Assembly: GCA_000733355.1 (NCBI GenBank)
Contig: JNVV01000008.1
Location: forward strand, 1,022,927 to 1,086,926
DNA from: Falciphora oryzae
Taxonomy: Eukaryota > Ascomycota > Sordariomycetes > Magnaporthales > Magnaporthaceae
DNA: 64,000 nt
Reading direction: 5' to 3'
This document shows, in pieces, positions 1 through 11,980 of this stretch. The stretch's first letter is position 1, and each line of letters opens with the position of its first letter. Under the pieces are notes generated by a model. It worked only from the letters and a program-made list of their open reading frames with translations. It was not told where the DNA came from and ran no database searches. The position numbers and the translations under genes were made by a program.

Positions 1-4
1 TGGT

Positions 5-349
5 CGTGTTGTTTACTGTTGATTAACTGGATTGGGCCAAAACACCAGCCCCTCGAATCACAGGTAGGCGTTTGTTAGTCGACATGAACAGTTGGGGTAG
101 CTCTGGGGTAACCTTGGCCTCGCATCCCCCATAGCAGGTGGCACCTCGGCGGCATTTCGTCGCATTTGCGCGCTCGTGTTGTTTGCCACCGATTGCCCAA
201 GTTGGGCCAAAACATCAGAGCTTGGTATCTCGGGCCCCTCGGCGCACAGATGCGCACCGGCAGAATGAACAGCTTGGGGTAGCTTCTGGGGTAACGTGCG
301 GCGCTGATGGCACCTCAGCAATAGCTCTACCGTCGCATTTGTCAAAACT
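5..349. repeat. Diverged tandem duplication, period about 169 bp, two copies
   Basis: Copy 1 (about 5-173) and copy 2 (about 174-349) share, in the same order, a gtgttgttt start, ttgggccaaaacaycag, atgaacag-ttggggtagc, ctggggtaac, tggcacctc and gtcgcattt blocks, separated by unlike stretches. A third trace of the ttgggccaa block lies near 510. No coding potential is evident. The copies are clearly diverged, so this is an old duplication. Confidence 0.6.
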
Positions 350-3073
350 AACTTTTCTGGCTCTCATGGGGGTGGCCATGGTGGCATGATGAAATAGGAA
401 ATGCGACATTTGAGCAGTGTCTGTGTGGTGGCCCAAAGGGGATATCGTCATTTTAATCCCCCGATCGCGGCCGGGGAAGAAGTCGATGCAAAGTCTGTGG
501 TGGCTCGATTGGGCCAATTCTTGCAGACGTCTCGTCTTGCACCGTGACACTGGAGCTGTCTGTGCCAGGCGGGCACTTGGGCTGATGACGAGGCGGCCCA
601 GTCACGTCGTCGCCCGCAATCAAGCTTTTGGGGCCTTGCTGCGGACGGCGCCGCCCCTCCTCCACAAGCCACACACGCATTCATTGACCTGCACCTGCGC
701 CTTTGCACCACCGCACCGTCTCCACTCCATTCATGCCTGCGGCGCTGAGTCGGCCGCCGGCGGAAACGCCGAGACGGTGCGCAGCGTACGGCGGCCACTT
801 TGACGTCGGCTTTGACCGAGATATGGCAGTGGCTGTTCTCCCGGATCATCAATCGCTGTGATCTGCGTATTTCGCATGGCTTGGAGTGAGGTGTCTCTAC
901 TTTTGTTGTCCACTGCCCCAGCCCAGCCAAGCCAAGCCTGTTTGTTTGCACGATTCCCTGATGCTACCTACCTACATACATACATGCCCACCCTGCGTAG
1001 GAGCTGATATTGTCCCATTGTTTGCACTGTCAAAACCTGCAGGTGATGTTCTCCACACACACGACCGCCATTCTCCGTTGGCAGACGGCGTTTTTCGACA
1101 TACCTCGGCTCGTGAGAGCTGGTCCCGCTCCTCCCACTCGGTTGCCCGCGCGCGCCACACCTAAAGAACAAGCATGTTCTGCGACCGGCAGTGCGAAGGG
1201 ACAAGAGTGAGCTCGTGCGCCGCGGGCCCATCGTGCATGGGAGAGGCGGACCTTAATAGCTTAACGTGTTTGCGCGTGCCAAGGGGTTCCATGCACAAAA
1301 CCGCACCTGCTCGCCGTGCTTCAGTCCGAAGAACCCGAGGGATCGTCGTGTCAACCTTGCCCAAGTCGGCCTAGGAGGACAGCGGTCCCATGCCGCACAT
1401 CCATGGAATTGTTCTTTTTCCCCTCCAGCGCAGCGGTTCGATATTTGCTCTTGGCTTGCCCCTTTTGGGCCTGCCCTGACCCGCACCACTGGGACTGCGG
1501 GGCCCGCCTTCTAGCGCGTGCCTGCAGCTCGTTTAACCCGGCTGGCTTCCCGCCCGTGTAGGCGAACCGATCATCGAGGGGCAGGAACAAAGCATTTAGC
1601 TGCTTCTGCTTCTAAAGACAGCTGGACCCCAAGACTAGGCTAGAGTCTTGTAAATTTCCCGTACTGTGTTTTCGCTCTTTATTCTAGGATGCCCCTCGTC
1701 GGAAACCGAGTATTCTATTCGGGGATGGGCAAATTTGATGGGTTGACGTGTCTCAATCTCTTGTTTCTTCGTCCACCGCTTGGCACGACTCGGGACAGGG
1801 GCTGCCTCCATTTTGACAGCCCCGTCAGAGCCTGAGCGGGTGGGCCAGTGCGGGAGATTCAAGGCACGGCTCTGCTGGTGGTGCGTGCAACAACATCGTG
1901 ATAACGGAGCGCCGTAGGATTGGAATGGACCCCTCACGACCGAGCGGCTGCCAACCGCACGAGCAAGATCCCACCTACTGAGAAAACCTTACGCAGCACG
2001 ACCTCCTGCTATCAAACTCAATTGCAGGATGCGGGACTTTCTCACTGTGCATGCACAGTTATTCGAGCCTCGTGCATTGGAAAACTTCTAGATGCATGCT
2101 GCATGCCGTCGGCCTCGCGCACGCCGCGGCGATTCATCTCATTGATGGTGATTTACCGCGGCCATGGACCGTCCCTGACGCACCAGGTCTATTTCGAGTC
2201 TCAGAATCGCGTAGTCTTGCGCGGGCGCGGAATCAATCGGCCTTTACGCGCTGTCTAGATGGCGGGGTGCGCAAACAGCGGGTCGGCCTGGAGGCACATC
2301 TGCTTTTTTCCCTTTTCGATCAAGCGCTCATCATCCCACCGGCCTCTGCATCTAAGTATATCCCATTTTTTCGTTTTGGGAGCCTTGGGTGCAGGGCGGG
2401 CCACCCGCCTGGCAGTCACCACTTTCTTTTTTGGAGAACTGGAGGTGGCGTGAAACGGGTTTGACAACCGACCCGTCGCGAGTCAGCCGCAGCCTTCATG
2501 CAGCCGGCAAGACTGGCAGCGGCGGCGGCCAGCCGCCCTTGGGGCTGGGGCTTGGGCTGGAGTGAGGACGGCTTTCCCACGCGCTGGGGACTTCCAAGAC
2601 GCAGAAGCTGCACCCACAATCCGCGGCCCCTGACGCGCCGGGGTGCACTTTTTAAGCTACGTGGGCCCTTGGCCGCCCTGTCACCACCACCTATTGGGAA
2701 AAGCGCATGCGGCTCTGTGATGCCAGGGGTTGGGCGAGATCCCTGTCGTCCATCGTGATGCTTGGCGCTCGATTTACCTCGACGCAGTTCTGGAGCATGC
2801 CGTGCGCCTTCCCCTTCCCCGCTTCGCCTGCTCCCCTGTCGGGATCCATGCCTGCCATTGCAGCTGTTTGTTTCCCCTCGCCGAATATCTATAGAGCCTC
2901 CCGTTCTCCCAAGCCCTTGGTTCTCACCATTTGTTTGTTCTAAGATGTTCGTCTCGTGCAGGACTCGATCCAAAGACTTGTGACTACTTTTCCTTCGTGT
3001 TTTCTTTTGTCACGTTTCGCTAACCTTTTCTTCTTCTTTCTTCTCTTGGGCGGGCCTGTTTTCATCCTTCACA
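350..3073. other. Intergenic region and 5' flank of the 3074 gene
   Basis: No gene supported. Many short overlapping frames occur on both strands, none with recognisable domains or paired splice signals. The last 120 bp before the ATG at 3074 are CT-rich, as is usual for a fungal core promoter and 5' leader. Confidence 0.5.
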
Positions 3074-4789
3074 ATGACTTCTCTTCGGCTATTACAACTT
3101 CTTCTGCTCCTGGGAGCTGTTTCTTATGTTCAAGCCGCCAGCCTCTGCTTCTTCCCCAACGGAAAGCAAGCAAGAGATGTGCCATGCGACCCAACAGCAG
3201 AGGTCAGCATGTGCTGCGGCTCTGTGTCCGCCTGTTTATCAAACGGTCTTTGCAAGGACGAGAGCACAACAAACAGCACTGGCGTGTCTTACGCCAGGGG
3301 GACTTGCTCAGACCCGACATGGCAGTCACCGTTTTGCCCTCAAAACTGCCAACTGAGTAAGTTGGACTCGAGATGACTGCCACCTTTACCTTGGGATCAC
3401 TCTAGGCTAACACACCTTCCAGACCAGGACACTATGCGCAACTCATCAGCCTATGACTTCCGTTCCAATGGTGTCCAGGTTTGGGAGTGCGACGCGCAGG
3501 GCTTCGGCCAGCCCGCGCGCTACTGCTGCGAATCAGCAGCTGAGAAGACTCGATGCTGTGCCACCTCATCGGCCCTCTTCAGGTTAGCCTCGGCCTCGCC
3601 TGGCAACGCCCTGCCGATCCAGACCTACCCACCGCCCGTCTCGAGCTTCGCAACGAGGAGCGCGACACCCGGCACGGCCGGCCTGCCCACGCCGACAGCG
3701 ACCCCAGGACCGAGTCACAGTAACATACGATCGCCGGCACCAACAGCAGCACCACCGGGCGCACCGGTTGCGGCATCACCGTCGTCGTCGACGGATGCCG
3801 CCGCGGCAAAACCGACCAACGTCAAGGTTCCGGCCTCGGCCGTCTTCGATACCAACGGCATCATGACCGGGCCGGGTGGCGAGCTCATGATGGATATGTC
3901 GATGCACAGGAGCAGCATGACCGCGATGGGGGTGGGTGCCGGCTTTGGCGGCGCCGCCCTGTCGGCGATGCTGGTCATGATCCTGATCCGCTGCATCCGC
4001 CGTCGCCGCGAGACTATCACCGAGACCGGGCAGGGCACATTCCGTCTCCTTTCGGAGGCTAGGAGGCCCAGCGACAGGGGAGCCTCTGGCTTCCGCGTCC
4101 TGTCGCACGGCAGGAGCCCCAGCCAACAATGGCTGGTGCGACCCAACATGTCGGAGCTGGGACACAGCCACAGCCGCCACGGCAGCTGCAGCTCCCACTC
4201 GGGCATTATGCGGAACGGCAGCTACAGCTCCCAGCATAGCGGCCACGGCCCCGACCCCGTCGACCGCGGCTTCGCCGGCGGCACCTACGGCAGCGTCGGC
4301 GGCGGCTACGGCAGCGTCGGCGCTTACAACACAGTACCCGGCGCCAACCCTGGCTACGGCGCCGCGGGCATCAACACCTACAGCGGGCCCGGCGTCAACA
4401 GCTACCACGGCGTCGTCGAGCGCGGCGTGCAGAGCTACAACGGCGCGATCGCGGGCCACCCGCCCGGCAGCGTCGACCCGCACCGGGCGACGGCGCCGGT
4501 GTGGAACGGCGTCAACTACGGCGCGCAGCTCAACGAGATGCGCGCCATGGACGAGCGCACCATCGCCGCCATCGACACCATGATGGCGGCCGGCGCCCCG
4601 GGAGGCAGCCCGAACCCCAGTGAAGGGTCGGGCGTCTCGGGCTCGCTCGCCGACTCGCCCATCGGCGTCGGCCAGATGCTGATCGGCGAGCTGCCGCCGG
4701 GAAGGCCACTACCCCCTCTACCCATCGCGCTGAAGCGGAAAACGCCGCTGGCGGAGCTGCCGGATATGCAGACACGACGGTACTGGTAG
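3074..4789 (+). CDS. Cys-rich single-pass (type I) membrane protein, SKG6/Mid2-like layout
   Basis: Two exons, 3074-3356 and 3423-4789, joined by a 66-bp intron (GTAAGT donor, GGCTAAC branch, CCAG acceptor); the frame is kept and gives 549 residues. A signal peptide (about 1-21, ending VSYVQA) is followed by a Cys-rich ectodomain (about 22-160), a Pro/Ser/Thr-rich stalk, one membrane segment at about 262-285 followed by a run of basic residues (RCIRRRR), and a long cytoplasmic tail rich in Gly, Tyr, Ser and His. This is the layout of fungal cell-surface or wall-stress sensor-like proteins. The function is not established, and I do not recognise the ectodomain as a named family. The ATG sits in a good context (acaATG) directly before the signal peptide. 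The gene at 29099-30469 has a similar layout. Confidence 0.85.
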
Positions 4790-5873
4790 GGGTATGCCGG
4801 CATTCTTGGCGTTTTGGGGGTCCTTGGGTTTTTTTCACCCTTTTCTTTTGTCTTCTGCATATAAACCTACATGGATGCATCTTTTTCTTCTTCTGTCACG
4901 CTTCTCTTCTTCTGCCGGGCGCACGCATAGCATCCTGGAATTGCTTCCATTGAGATACCTGGCATAAATTGCCATGCTTTACACATACCCTTTTCTTACC
5001 TCTTCTTCTTTTTTTCGTCTTTTATCTTATATAGACATTTAGTTCTGAATGTAGTCACAAGCTACCCAAACACGATTTTCATTATGTTCATTCACCAGTG
5101 TGCCAAAACGTCCTTCTCCAAAGTGATGCTTGGCTACCTATTCGACTTGCTGACGGTTTGTGTCTCCCCAAACCTGGGCACCCAATACGCGATATGTGGG
5201 CCCATGGTCAGGAAGCTAAAGCTTCATGTTTTTCTAAATCTGTATCTGTGCCTCTGCCGATTTTCATGACTGAGCCATGCGGTCCTCTTTGGGTGAAAAC
5301 CCTCCAAGGGCGGGCCCCGTACCTGTTTGACTGACTCGCCCTCCTGAGCAGGTCCGGGCCGGGAAGTCCTCGTCAGCACACATATCGCAACCGCGCCGAA
5401 CGGCCCACTTGTGTACCCGCGCTTTCATCCGGCTGTTTCTCAACATGTGCCGACCACAGACCATGTCATCTCTTCTGAGGCCTCGCACACCATGTCTCGC
5501 TTGCAAGGGGTTTAATAGGGTGGCGAAAAAAAAAGAGGTTGTATTTTCCCTCTAACTTGCTGTGCCAACTGCTACCTTACGGCGACGGCTTGGCGGGGTA
5601 TTAACAATTATCAAGAAACAAAACAAATCTCTAGCGCATGACACTTCTTTCAGCTCGTGTTCTCGTTCTGGTGTTCCACTCTCGCTTCAGCCTTCCATTC
5701 GCTTGTCGCGCCGTTTGAGGATTGGGCTTTTTTTTTTTTTTTTTTTTTCCCTCGGGGGTGTGCCACCAAGCAGTTGCAGCAGCGGTTGAAATCTTGCCCC
5801 GGAATCCCTCTCCCCGAGAGGAAAAAGAAAAGCCGTGCGACGCGCGGCGATGGTGCTCAGGAGGAGCAGCCGC
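4790..5873. other. Intergenic, convergent spacer
   Basis: 3' flanks of two convergent genes. It is AT-rich after 4900 and includes a T21 tract. I see no supported gene. Confidence 0.5.
5728..5748. repeat. Homopolymer T21
   Basis: Twenty-one consecutive T. One of four tracts of 19-22 identical bases in the spacers of this window. Confidence 0.9.
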
Positions 5874-6388
5874 TTAGTTGCGGAGGAAGCGGATCGGGGC
5901 CAGCGTGGTCTTGGGCGGGCATGTGGACTCGGCCACGGTGGTGGTGACGGTGATGGTCTGGGCCGCGGCGGTGACGGTCGGGGCGACGACGCCACCGCAC
6001 TTGCAGGCGGAAGCGTACTGCTCCTTGCTGTCGTTGCACATGGTGACGTAGGCCGGGATGGCCGTGACGTCGGTGTGGACCTTGGTGACGGTGGTGATGC
6101 TGTGAAGGGTTCAACTGGTGTTAGTGGACGTAGGGGCCGGCGCCGGGGTGTGTTCTTGTTGTAAGAAAGTGCTTACACAGGCTCCGGAGTCACGGTGACG
6201 GCCAGGGCGGCCGAGCAGTCGGCCGAGCGGACGGCCAGAGCGGGCTTCCCGTTGGTGCCCATGACTTGGCGCTGGCAGAGGTTGCCCGAATCGCCGCACT
6301 TCAGACAGTCGGCGGGGACGGGGGTGCCGGTGGCGACGGCCGAGGCGGCCGAGGCCAGGACGAGGAGGGCGGAGGCGGAGAACTGCAT
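5874..6388 (-). CDS. Small secreted Cys-rich protein (145 aa)
   Basis: Exon 1 is 6388-6177 and exon 2 is 6099-5874. The 77-bp intron has a GTAAGC donor and a TTCACAG acceptor, and the join completes the codon GTC after TPEP. The N-terminus is a clear signal peptide (about 1-20, ending AVATG). The mature part is small, rich in Thr, Val and Ala, and has eight Cys: two in DCLKC, then LCQRQ, ADCSAA, TMCND, the pair in ACKC, and STCPPK. An even Cys number in a short secreted protein fits a disulfide-stabilised extracellular or effector-like protein; this is inference. The second exon is rich in TVT repeats. I recognise no family. The first ATG of the frame gives the signal peptide directly. Confidence 0.8.
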
Positions 6389-9300
6389 TTTGGCGGTTGG
6401 TTGGGGGAGCTGGGAGAGACTCGGAGGAGGCTGCTGGTGGTGGTGGTGAAGCGAAGGGAGAAAAGCTGGAGTGGCTTTTTGAGATTGTTGGATTAGTGAG
6501 TGTGGAGGAGGTGAGGAGGCTGCTTGGTGGGTGAGGAGCAGGTCTCTATCGTCGGCTATGGCGAGCGAGATGCCTCCCTTTTATCCTCGTCGAGCAAACA
6601 TCGCGAAGGAGCCGCAGCCCGCTAACCCGCTTCCGCTTCCCACCTAGGTCATCTCCCAGCCTCCGACGGCATTGGTCGTTTGTCTTGGATGACGGATCAG
6701 GACGCCAACTCGTGTCTTGATGCCCTTCCCTGGTCATCCCAGCCCAAGCTTGGCCGTGGACGGTAGGCAGGAAGGGGGCCGTCGAATGCCAAGGGGTTAT
6801 TCCCATGTCCGTCCTGGTCAGCTCTCGCTAACGGGCATCACGACAGCCCAGATCACGTTCTCTCAGTTTCTTTTTTGGGTCTGCATTGAGACATTTGATG
6901 CGGGCAGCTGAGTTGTGGAGATTAGATATTGCTTTCCCTAAATCCTTGGGCCGTGCAGCCACCGCTTGGCCTCTCCTGGCAAGCGCAGAGCCTCAGTAGG
7001 TTCAGCTCCTAGAGGGCAGCTTTTTGTTTGCTGCAAATATTGGGTAGGGGTCATTAGGGAAACAGTCCAACCGCATCGTCGCGCTAAGCTCCTAGTTGCG
7101 GCTTGGCTGCATGTTTGTTTTCCTTTTTCCCGCCCTTTTTTTTTTTTTTTTTTTTCACTTCAGCTCCGGGCCTTACGATGCCAGAGCGTCCAAGCACCCC
7201 CACCATCGCTAGAAGATTATCGATGTTGGTCGATCTTGACAGCGTGCCTCATTGGAACCCTCAAGCGAGAACCCCGGATCGGCCGGCAGAGAGGAGGCGG
7301 TGTTGCTGGGAGAGGGAGCCAGGACTGCGAGGCCAGACTGGTCCACGCACAGCCCCGGGAAAGGTCTCTGCCGCCCCATGCGGCGTCACCGCGAACCCAG
7401 CACACCGGGTCTGCGCATCGGTGTCCGGTACCGAGAGCGCTCGGCTCTCCCCTTCCTTGTGGCCAACAGGAGTCCCAAAGGAGAGCTACTCACTGCCGAT
7501 CATGGCACCACGCGAGAGCCCGGTGGGGGTTAGCATCAGCCAGCCCTGCCCGTCTGCCTTACGTGCGGAGTGATCCCTGGCCCTCCTAACCTGGAGTGGA
7601 CGAGCCCGGTGTGGTCCGAAGCTGAAAGGGCTAAAAATACACTGCCAACGGCGGGCAGGCAAAACGAGGGGATAATAGCGCATTGGAGGCTCGCGGAACT
7701 GCGATGCCGCGTGTGTAGGAGGACAGCAATGCCCGGGCGCTGGTCTGCTCCTGGAGGTTCAGCTCCGCGCTGGCCTGTTGATAGCTTCGGGTGCCTGACG
7801 CAGGAGACGACGCCAACGGCCTTGGCATATCCCTTCTGTTCCCGACGCGATATTGGGGCCATTGTTGTTGTTGTTGCCGCCCATATTCGCAGCAAGTCTG
7901 ACCGCGACAGCATCTCCGTCACAACCGACGTGTCTGCTGTTGGCTCGACCGCCTCGCAATCTGCCCAATCATTTGGGATGCTGTCTTGGACTGATTTGTG
8001 ATTACAGCTGTTCCCGAAACAGACCGTTGGGTGATGGCGGTCAGGGCGGTTGCGCAGATGACAGGATAGGAGATGGACTTTCTCCCTCCCAGCCCGGATC
8101 ACCGGCCTCTCCCAAGCACCCGTCGCCCTCTTCTTGGTGCATAGCTTTATTGGTCCCTGCCATTGCTCGTATCCGCCGCCCGCGTACCCCGAGACTGCGG
8201 CGCTTGCGGTCCGCAAAAACACCGTCGTTGGCTCAACATCCCGTGCTACGCAAGCGGCACTTTGAGGCTCATCGGATCACAACGAACCTGGGACGGTTCA
8301 GGATCGCTACCTAAGTTCCTGTGCGACTTGGTCGGCGCGTGGCTGAAGTCTGAACTCTGGGGATACTTGACATTCGACTGATGCTTTGGTGACGACGAGC
8401 AGCCGCTGCAACGGCGAATTCGTCCCGGCCGACAAGTAAAGGGAGGGATCTCAACGTCGCGGCCTTGCCCAACCGTTTCCGCAGCCAACCACTCTGTCAA
8501 TATTGAAGTGTGTTAGAATCAGTGGACAATGTCTCAGCCAGCCGGCCACTCAGGCTGCAAACAAGCGAGGTACCTTGCATGGTGTCACACTAGCAAGTCC
8601 ACCACGACCAGTAAGTGATAGCCCAAGGGAGGGGCCGAAATGACGAAGGTTGGTGGCCGCCACAACCCAGGGGACGCAGGCGACAGCGCGCCACTGTCAC
8701 TAAATCACACCACCAACCTAGAGCTTCTGGCCGCTGGACAAAACCCTCTGGCATCTTACTCATCCTCGCACGGATCCGCTGCTCGTTGAGATGGGTGGAA
8801 TCTCTGCAGTATGTACGCGGACGCTATCCTCTCTGAACCCGCTGACGGGTGGAGCGTCTAAGAGTGTTAGGGGAGCAACGACCTCGACACGGACAGGCCA
8901 CACCTTGGTCAGTTGATGTGTTATCTTGAAGTCGCAGCATTCTTTCGGCCTGTCTTCTGCGCCTGAAGTAAAACTCTTCCATCCGCCCGCTCATACCTGC
9001 TGCTTGATGTGCAACTGTCATGGGCCCCAACAGTTTGCAGAGTGCCCGATGGAGCGGCTCGACATCTCCTCGCCGCGGTTGACACGTCGACTCTAGCATC
9101 ATGATGGCCTCCGACAACGCCTCCAGGTTGAGTCTTCTGTTGCCTATGCCTCGTCGCTCCCTCAACCTGCAGCTCCCACGGGCGTGCAAGATGAAAACAA
9201 GCAGTCAACGACTGGTTTCTACTCAATGTTTGGGTGTATAGAGCTCTCAAGCCGTCATCGAAGTCGTATGTAGGTGGCAATCATTCGGAACCTGTGATGG

Positions 9301-9472
9301 CGTGGCACCAAAAAGCTTTGATCCGCAAACGCTTCGATTGCTTGCGCCAGGCTGTGACCGCGAATAAAAGCCAGCCTTCGGGCCAAGCATACTTTCCAGA
9401 TCCCGCAACCAGGGCCTTCCCGTGCAAAACCACCTCCTGATGTGTAATTCACCCATCACTGGACGAGCAACA
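6389..9472. other. Long intergenic region (about 3.1 kb)
   Basis: No gene supported. It holds a T19 tract at 7137-7155. Unsupported reading frames include 7536-8222 on minus and 8824-9189 on minus (121 codons, Arg-rich); neither has a recognisable domain or convincing introns. The part next to 6388 is the promoter of the minus-strand secreted protein, and the part next to 9473 serves the next gene. Confidence 0.45.
7137..7155. repeat. Homopolymer T19
   Basis: Nineteen consecutive T in an intergenic region. Confidence 0.9.
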
Positions 9473-9982
9473 ATGATCCAACTCGGGAGCATGGCCGGTC
9501 TTTCTAGGCCTGCCCTGGCCCTCGCCGCCGCTCTCTGCCTCCCTTCGCTGGTGACGACCGAGACGTCGAGCACCACCATCACGTCCCTGGACCTCATTAC
9601 CGTCTACCCGACGACCACCAGGGTCACCATCCTGACCACGGTTGGCGATGCGGTAACCGGTTCCGTCAGCACCTCCGACTCGAGCACGCTGACGAGCACT
9701 GTCTGGGTCTCGTCGACCAGGAAGCCCGCCGCCTTCCTCGACGCCAGGGTCGGCGATTTCCAGCTGCCCTCGACGCTCGTCACCCAGAGGATCAGGACCG
9801 AGGCCGCAGCCGGGCTCGCCGCCCTCCCCACCAACAACGTCGCTGCGCCGGCTCAAGGGCCCACCAACACTGCCGTCGAGGTGGCCGTTGTCACCGAAGC
9901 AGCCTCTGCCGCCGAAGCTGCCCCGGCCCAAGAGGTTCAGGAGGATGAGGATTCTGGGCCTGGCATGGTACCGTTCATGTAA
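9473..9982 (+). CDS. Secreted Ser/Thr/Ala-rich protein (169 aa)
   Basis: Single exon. I chose the ATG at 9473 because its context is good (caacaATG) and it lies just before a hydrophobic leader; the ATG at 9491 (MAGLSRP) would also give a signal peptide. The leader ends near LPSLVTTE. The mature part begins with a Thr/Ser/Val-rich stretch (TTITSLDLITVYPTTTRV), has no Cys, and ends in an Ala/Glu-rich acidic tail. The composition fits an O-glycosylated cell-wall or secreted protein, but I recognise no family. It converges on the PEBP-like gene downstream. In-frame codons upstream of 9473 are not convincing as coding sequence. Confidence 0.6.
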   Translation: MIQLGSMAGLSRPALALAAALCLPSLVTTETSSTTITSLDLITVYPTTTRVTILTTVGDAVTGSVSTSDSSTLTSTVWVSSTRKPAAFLDARVGDFQLPSTLVTQRIRTEAAAGLAALPTNNVAAPAQGPTNTAVEVAVVTEAASAAEAAPAQEVQEDEDSGPGMVPFM

Positions 9983-10339
9983 TCTTTTGTCCGAGATTGA
10001 TGCCTTGTGGCTTCGCCGATTTTGGTTTGAGGGGAGAATATGCTATGCTGGATCGATAACGGGCTCGGCTGGCTTGTAGGCTAGTGGAGAGGCAGAGAAA
10101 CGGATATAGGTTGACGACTGGGATTCACCAAGATTGCTTCCATCTAGCAGCAGCACGCATCTGAATTTAATATCGTCTAATAAAAGACTGCAGAGCAAAC
10201 GCAAGCGCTCGTGATAGACGCTGCTCGATACTAGATACCATTTTTGTCGCACATCTATCCGACTGGTCTTTATAACCTTTCCCCACATCACCAAGAGCGA
10301 CCTCCCACGCAACCAGTCATCCCAATGCTCACTAGTTAC
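9983..10339. other. Convergent 3' spacer
   Basis: 3' flanks of the secreted-protein gene and the PEBP-like gene. AT-richer than the flanking exons. I see nothing else. Confidence 0.5.
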
Positions 10340-11155
10340 CTAGACACCTGTGACATTGAGGTAGTTGCCCGCCAGCGGCACGGTGAGGCCAGCAGCCTGC
10401 GCGAAGGCCGCCATGTTGAAGTTGAAGCGCGACGTCACGGTCTGGCGCTGACTCGCAGGGACGGCAAAGTTGGCCGGCTGCTCATACAGCAGGAAGACGT
10501 ACGAGTGCGGGTAGGGAGGCCGCTCGGCGGGCGGCGAGGGTCCGAAGTAGCTCGACGGACCATTCTGCGTGGAACTGAGGATCTTGAAGCCACTGGCGTG
10601 TGTCTGTCCCGTCGGCTTCACGTCCCGGATCATGGCGTGGAGGAGGTGCTGCCTGGCGCCGCCGGCTCCAAGTTGTCTGTTTTTAAGACGTATGGGATTA
10701 GTATAAGGGGCGGGCTACTCTCCGCGTGAAGTTGCAGTGGTGGCCAAGAATAAGAAGGCTTGGAAAGCCCACATACACGTCGAGGTCTATCAACAGAGCG
10801 TTAGCGGGGGGGAATCGGGCAGCCGTGGCCAAGCATTGGCGTGAGACGGAAACTGGCTTACCGATCATGACGAAGAGATAAGTGCCCGTGAGCGTCTCGT
10901 TCAACCCAAAGGTGGGAATTCGAGCCGTCTCTGTCGGGACCAAGGATTTAATAAGCCTGCGGAGGCGCTCTACCACCTTTCATAGCCCCGGATGCCCTTA
11001 CCGGCTTTGGTGAAGCTTGTTCCAGGTGGATTCACGACTTTGTTCCCGTACACGACGTGTAAATGATTCGACACCGAAGGGGTGAACCTGGCAGGCGTTT
11101 GAGCGGCCACAAGCCTGCCCAGAAGGGCCAAAGACAGCAGTGAAGAGGGCCACAT
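10340..11155 (-). CDS. Secreted phosphatidylethanolamine-binding-like (PEBP) protein with a 10-nt micro-exon
   Basis: Four exons: 11155-11002, 10930-10862, 10786-10777 and 10676-10340, giving 189 residues with every join in frame. Introns are 71, 75 and 100 bp; the second has a CGCTAAC branch and the third ATACTAATCC followed by AAAACAG. The protein starts with a signal peptide (MWPSSLLSLALLGRLVAA). PEBP hallmarks follow: GTYLFVMIDLDV for the conserved DPD-type strand, HLLHAMIRDV, the GPSPP motif, and SYVFLLYEQP for the HrYvFLlYeQ signature. Cytosolic PEBPs bind phospholipid heads and regulate kinases; many fungi have secreted versions of unknown role. The micro-exon supplies DLDV, which the family requires, so I trust it. 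The start is at the signal peptide rather than ten codons upstream. N-glycosylation motifs (NET, NVT) are present. Confidence 0.85.
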
Positions 11156-11862
11156 TGTCGGCAGCAGATGGATATCTGAGAGCAAATTGTAGATTGAGGC
11201 ACAAGGATTGGACAGGATCGGAGAAAGAAGAGATGCGCCTGAAAGCTGCAGGGGATGGAAGGCGTCGAGTATTTGAAGGGGTCCATCTGTAAGCCATGTT
11301 TATATGCTCAGGTTCGCCTCCCGGATATTGGATAGATTAAGGTCATTAAGTAGTATGGCGTCCTTTGCCGGAATTAGGTCACTGTGCAATTTTAATCCGA
11401 GGTCCCTTTCCAATCTGGTAGATTTCCAAAATCAAGGCGATTGACGTCTTCTTCACTGACTGCTGAGCGTATCAGCCGGCTTGGCAATGCTTTTGGCCGT
11501 CCGGGAAAAGCTTGGGTCCGGCAGCCCCCGCAGGCTGGACGGCCGAGATCGAGGTGTTTACTCGGCAGTTGGACGCCTCTGTGCCTTACTTGATTTATCG
11601 GTCCTTGGGCCGTGGTTGATGAACGACGTGGACATTCTACAGCAACAAGCTGCTCGATTTTACAGCAGCATCAAAAGGGGCACATCAACATGTCTGCCAT
11701 GGAGCGAGCGGGGTCAATACGATTCGTGTTCCGTTGATCCCGTCTCCTGAATGACAGAGAACTGCAGAAATATACCTCACGCATGCGCAGGAGGCCTCCA
11801 CACGGCCTTATAACCCCATCTGCCAAGCGGCCACTCAACAAGCACCCACCTGCAAAGGCGCG
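11156..11862. other. Intergenic between the PEBP-like gene and tRNA-Met
   Basis: Promoter of the minus-strand PEBP-like gene on the left and 5' flank of the tRNA on the right. No other gene is supported. Confidence 0.45.
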
Positions 11863-11980
11863 GGGATCGTGGCGCAGTTGGCTAGCGCGTAGGTCTCATA
11901 TCAGGGGGCAAAAAGCTCATCTTCTATGACCGGTAAAACGGGCAATCCTAAGGTCGTGAGTTCGAGCCTCACCGATCCCA
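11863..11980 (+). tRNA. trnM-CAU: tRNA-Met (CAT), elongator type, with a 44-nt intron
   Basis: The 5' half is 11863-11900 and the 3' half 11945-11980, giving a mature length of 74 nt. The acceptor stem pairs GGGATCG with CGATCCC, followed by discriminator A. An A box (TGGCGCAGTTGG), a GCGC D stem, anticodon CAT in the loop CTCATAA, and a B box (GAGTTCGAGCCTC) are all visible. The anticodon stem is TAGGT/TCCTA with a T-T pair next to the loop, as in yeast elongator tRNA-Met. The intron (11901-11944) lies one base 3' of the anticodon, the canonical nuclear position. The T-arm loop TTCGAGC argues for elongator rather than initiator. Confidence 0.93.

Noticed and set aside
3776..4483. Minus-strand frame of 235 codons over the 3074 gene
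   Set aside because: Val/Ala/Asp-only composition typical of antisense to GC-ending codons.
7536..8222. 228-codon minus-strand frame in a spacer
   Set aside because: No domain, overlaps open frames on the other strand, no splice partners.
8824..9280. Arg-rich minus-strand frames
   Set aside because: Helical-looking but without start context, domain or consistent exons.
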